Shown here piece by piece: positions 60,272 to 64,000 of a DNA stretch of 64,000 nucleotides. Origin of the DNA: Blastomyces gilchristii SLH14081. Lineage: Eukaryota > Ascomycota > Eurotiomycetes > Onygenales > Ajellomycetaceae. The notes beneath the pieces were generated by a model. It was not told the origin of the DNA, did not search any database, and saw only the letters and a program-made list of their open reading frames with translations. The position numbers were made by a program, and so were the translations under genes. Each line of letters opens with the position of its first letter. The first letter of the stretch is position 1. The stretch lies in the NCBI RefSeq assembly GCF_000003855.2, contig NW_003101652.1, positions 100,366 through 164,365 on the forward strand, in the 5' to 3' direction.

Positions 60272-60345
60272 TAGATGTCATATTCTCTGACTGCATACAT
60301 CTATAATTGAAGAATAATAATAATAATAATAATTACACTTACACT

Positions 60346-60534
60346 CAACGCCTGTCATTTCATCATTATAATGATGAAATATTTTCAATGATATCTTAAC
60401 AACGCAATTAGATTTTAAGGTGATATATTATATAATGAAAATATATATAGAAAATTACATATAAAAATATACAGTCAATTCTGTAAATATTTATTAAGCT
60501 TAATAACTTATCTGAAATGTGAAATCTTGAATGA
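60346..60534. other. Spacer between LINE and Gypsy-1 copy 2
   Basis: AT-rich, no gene. Holds a perfect 22-bp palindrome at 60358-60379 (tttcatcatta / taatgatgaaa). Confidence 0.6.
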
Positions 60535-60598
60535 TATAAGAATAAGTACTTACATATAATTATTCAGATATTTGCAGCTTGATATAATTAGACTGACC

Positions 60599-61094
60599 GT
60601 GTGACCGTGTCTGAGACCAGGATCAGATTTTTTGATAGTTTCATTACCAATTCAACTGATCTCATTACACAGTTTTAACATTAGATAGTAGTTTCATACT
60701 GTCTCAGTGAGACTTACTGTCTACTCTTGTCACATTTTTCAAATGAGATCATGATTTTCACTTCTCAATTTAAATTATTTTTATTGCTTTAAATGACTTT
60801 AAATCTCATTTGAGTGTTATCAAAAAGCATTACTTTTTAAAAAATTAAAAATAGTTCAAAAAAAACCTTAAAATGTCTAAAAATAGTAACTTTATGCCAA
60901 GAATGAAACTAAATGGAATTAAATGAGATCACTTTCTTATTTTTTCCAAGTCATGATTCCATTTTAAGATCTGATATATAGTCACTTTACATGTTTTTTT
61001 AATAGTTAGTCTCAGCAGGATTCACGCCAAGAAATGTATGAGATCAGATCAAATGAGATCAAATGTGAAATTCATGATCTCAGCCGCCAGTCTA
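60599..61094 (+). mobile_element. MITE copy F (496 bp) inside a Gypsy-1 LTR
   Basis: Perfect TSD gatataat (60591-60598 and 61095-61102). The Gypsy-1 LTRs at 20040 and 27040 give the unoccupied site (rc of atatcatatcaagctg). Keeps ggccgc-type ends (cagccgccagtcta), so it is lightly mutated although its host LTR is strongly mutated. Confidence 0.95.
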
Positions 61095-63448
61095 GATATA
61101 ATATATACTGATAGCTACTAGAAGTATTCACAGTAGAAAGATATAATATAGAGATTAAATGTATAATAGTATTCAAGTTAAGTTATGAATAGTATTTACA
61201 AACTTCAGTCTATATAATTATATATAGTCAAGCGCTGCTAACTCTATTAATTATATAAGAGATAGTAATAGAGATAAAGAATCTGTAAAAAGTGAAATTT
61301 CTTACATACTTCTTTCTCTCTAAGACTTCATCTGTGAAGTCTTTCACTGAGTGATTTTATTAAATCAGACTCAGTACTATAGTAATACTTGCTAAAAACT
61401 CTTCATATCTATAAAAAATCTCAGTGAGGAAAAATCTCTTATTACTATGAAGATAAAAGAGTCTGTCACTTAGTTTTTATTTTATAAGATTCTTTATAAT
61501 CTGTAGATCTTTCTCTGACTATTATACAGATTCATCTCACATCTTTTATACAGAATAGTTTCAGTTAACTCTCAATTATTTTTTCATAAAATTCTTGTGT
61601 GATTATCACACAGATTCATCTCACAGATGAATTACTTTCTATAAGATTACTCTTATTAAAGAGAAGTATTTATAAGTTAATCTTTTACTTATTCTTATAA
61701 ATCATCATTCTTTAACACTATAGAGTTGAAAGAAATTTTTCATTCTTTTATTAACTCTGTAGAATTGTAGAATCAAGATATTCACAGTCTGCAATCATTC
61801 TTTATAGTTATATAGAAAGATTCAGATCTGTGACTTATAATTACTCTTTATTTACTAAAGTGATCTGACTGTTTTATAAGATCACTTATAGTATAAATAA
61901 ACCTCTCTAAAGTAGTATAAATATCTCAGATCTGTCTGCAGAATCTTATCTTCTTTTCTCTTTTTTTATAATATCTTTTATTTCTATAAACTGTGAGTAT
62001 TCTCATTTATTTATAAAGTGTTTTCACTTAGATAATAGAGAGAGTGTGTTTTTCTGATAATATCTGTGTATTAATTAAAGAACTTCTTAAGAATAAAAAT
62101 TTTTCAATTCTAATATCTTTATAAATAATATCTAATTACTACTGAGCTTCTTGTAAGTGTCTCTGCAACATCTCTGATTACTTTCTACTGAATAATAATA
62201 CAGAGATACTGTTATTTATAATAGTATCTTTATCTCTTTTAACTCTGTTATTATATCTGATCTTCAGATCAGTGATTAACTCTGTGTGTTTCTCAGATCA
62301 GTCTCTGACTCTTAGTAGTGTAATTCTGCTCTTTACTATAAGTCTTTTTATAAGTAATTTCTTACAGAGTTTAGCTAATAGTTTTTGTAAAGCTCTCAGT
62401 ACTGTCAATATCTTCTACAGCTCTGTAAATTTATAATCATACTCTCTCTATCTGTATAATCTCTGATCAGATATATGCAAATATATATAGATTCTCTATT
62501 AATAATTCTCATATCACAGTATATTTCTGAAATCTCAATATTAATAAGAGATAAGTTCTCAGATATCTGTAAAATCTGAGTAATCAAGATAATATAAATA
62601 CTCTGAATTTGTGATAGAAGTTAATCTGAGTAGATAAGCTCTCTCTCTATATCTCAATAATTTCTGAGCTGAATACTTCAGTATAACTAAGAGAGCAGAC
62701 ACTGCTTTATGAGAAATATTTAATAATATATACAGATAATCAGTCTTTAAGACTATGCTGTTACTGTATACACTCTGATATCTGACTCTCTTAAAGTCTG
62801 TATATTTTCAGCAGGTTTTATATTAAATGTAATAATTATCTGTATTATAAGTATAATACTCTCTGCTTCTTTGAAGAGAGAAATTGATAGTTATAAGAAG
62901 ATTAAGTATTATAAGTAATGAGAATATAAGTATAAATTTTCTTTATTTTTTCTTTATTAATTATTAAATTATATTCATAGCTCAGTCTTTATTTTTCTTT
63001 GTTTTTTAACTTAATAATAATATAATTTCTTCTTCTCTTTGCATATACTGCAAAGTGTTTATCTCAGTGAAAACTCATTATCTTTTTAGACTAGAGTTTG
63101 TAAATGACAGTATTAATATCTTTATTATAATTAGATTCTTAGTGAAGATCACATTATTCTAGCTTATCAGAATTTGTAATATAAAAGTTATATCTCAGCT
63201 TTTACAGATATCTTATCTGTTTGAATAATTCTTAAGTAAACTTATTCATCTTATCAGAATACTCTTATCACTGAATCTTGAATCAGAGCTTATAATCTTA
63301 CTTCTCTAAGTTAATAATCTCTTTAATCTGATATTCTCTTTCACTCTCTAGTACTTTATAAACAGAGTGATGAGTCACAGAGTTCTCTTCTAAGAATTTC
63401 TTATATTTATAAAATAAAGAGATATGAAAAACATTATATATCTGTAAC

Positions 63449-63954
63449 TAGACTAGCCGCCAGAATCATGAATTTCACGTTTAATCTCATTTAATCTGAT
63501 CTCATACATTTCTTGACATGAATTCCGCTGGGACTAATTATCAAAAAAACATGCAAAGTAACTATTCATCAGATCTCAAAATGAGATCATGACTTAGAAA
63601 AAATAAGAAAGTGATTTCATTTGATCCCATTTAGTCTCACTCTTGACATAAAGTTACTATTTTTAGACATGTTAAGGTTTTTTTTAGACTATTTTTAATT
63701 TTTTAAAAGATAACGCTTTTTGGTAACACTTAAATGAGATTTAAAGTCATTTAAAGCAACAAAAAGAATTTAAATTGAGAAGTGAAAATCATGATCTCAT
63801 TTGAAAAATGTAATAAGAGTAGACAGTAAGTCTCACTGAGACAGTATGAGACTACTATCTAATCTTAAAACTGTGTAATAAGATCAATCAAATTAATAAT
63901 AAGATCATTAAATATTCTGATTCTGGTCTCAGACACGGTCACATGATCAGTCTA
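63449..63954 (-). mobile_element. MITE copy G (506 bp) inside Gypsy-1 copy 2 pol end
   Basis: Perfect TSD tctgtaac (63441-63448 and 63955-63962). The unoccupied site is Gypsy-1 copy 1 at about 24690-24710 (rc). Lightly mutated at the left end (tagactagccgcc). Confidence 0.95.
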
Positions 63955-64000
63955 TCTGTAACTTAAATAGTAGTTTTAATCTATAGAACTATAAGTTAAC

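Larger units (their letters stand above)
54171..60332 (+). mobile_element. Full-length LINE (Tad/I-type), mutated
   Basis: Flanked by a perfect 13-bp duplication, ttacacttacact (54158-54170 and 60333-60345), with an (aat)n tail immediately before the right copy. Contains a tRNA-like 5' end, a 5' UTR, ORF1 with three CCHC-type knuckles, ORF2 with apurinic-type endonuclease, RT and RNase H, and a 3' UTR hairpin. Such elements copy by target-primed reverse transcription. Intact in length but broken by TGA, TAA and TAG codons. The RT YVDD box at about 58105 is still intact, so it is less decayed than the gypsy elements. Confidence 0.92.
60535..64000 (-). mobile_element. Gypsy-1 copy 2, reverse orientation, runs off the window
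   Basis: Reverse complement of Gypsy-1 from the 3' LTR through the extra ORF into the 3' part of pol; the last bases (tctatagaactataagttaac) match rc of about 24650-24680. Interrupted by MITE copies F and G. The LTR spans 60535-61306 including the MITE. Mutated like copy 1 but with different changes, so the two decayed separately. Confidence 0.9.

Noticed and set aside
1..64000. TGA-as-Trp reading with high AT, suggesting mitochondrial DNA or a reassigned nuclear code
   Set aside because: The unmutated genes use TGG for Trp and normal stops, TAA and TAG also interrupt the frames, and paired copies show TGG-to-TGA as mutation. The transposon content and spliceosomal introns are nuclear.

Overview
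This window is nuclear DNA of a filamentous ascomycete (Pezizomycotina), probably a TE-rich species with Eurotiomycete-like gene content. The evidence is short spliceosomal introns with GTATGT and GTAAGG donors, FunK1-type fungal kinases, an APH-fold kinase-like gene, an F-box relic and a chromodomain gene. There are also copia, gypsy, Tad/I-type LINE, Plavaka-like and hAT-like elements. Roughly three quarters is extremely AT-rich, transposon-derived DNA carrying C-to-T/G-to-A decay of the RIP (repeat-induced point mutation) kind. In those blocks CC, GG and CG are nearly absent, and Trp codons have become TGA. The rest is a set of sharply bounded, unmutated, roughly balanced-GC islands.

Layout. 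1-2965: deleted copia element (Copia-A) with a MITE in it. 3148-8457: complete copia element (Copia-B, TSD ataat). 8458-10789: unmutated island with a truncated gene whose leader holds a MITE, and a FunK1 fragment. 10790-18180: mutated block with a Plavaka-like transposase. 18825-36430: one FunK1-type gene broken into three pieces by two complete gypsy chromoviruses (Gypsy-1, 19836-27087; Gypsy-2, 27750-35547). 36431-47721: the main gene island, with an APH-like gene, an inverted-repeat element, a conserved hypothetical gene, a small protein kinase, a FunK1 C-lobe pseudogene, an F-box pseudogene and a chromodomain gene. 47722-50181: three MITE copies, two of them head-to-head. 50410-51384: GC-rich island with a sharp edge. 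51385-54170: decayed DNA with an assembly gap. 54171-60332: full-length LINE with 13-bp TSD and a tRNA-like 5' end. 60535-64000: second Gypsy-1 copy in reverse, carrying two MITEs.

Only four genes look intact: the APH-like gene, the 253-aa protein, the 266-aa kinase and the chromodomain protein. Everything else is mobile DNA or a host gene broken by insertion or mutation. The most useful structures are the 506-bp MITE family (seven full copies, 8-bp TSDs, some with a natural empty site in the same window), the rebuilt insertion history of the FunK1 gene, the tRNA-headed LINE, an extra ORF downstream of gypsy pol, and the sparing of the outer LTR edges from mutation. All family names come from my reading of translations and motifs; no search was run.
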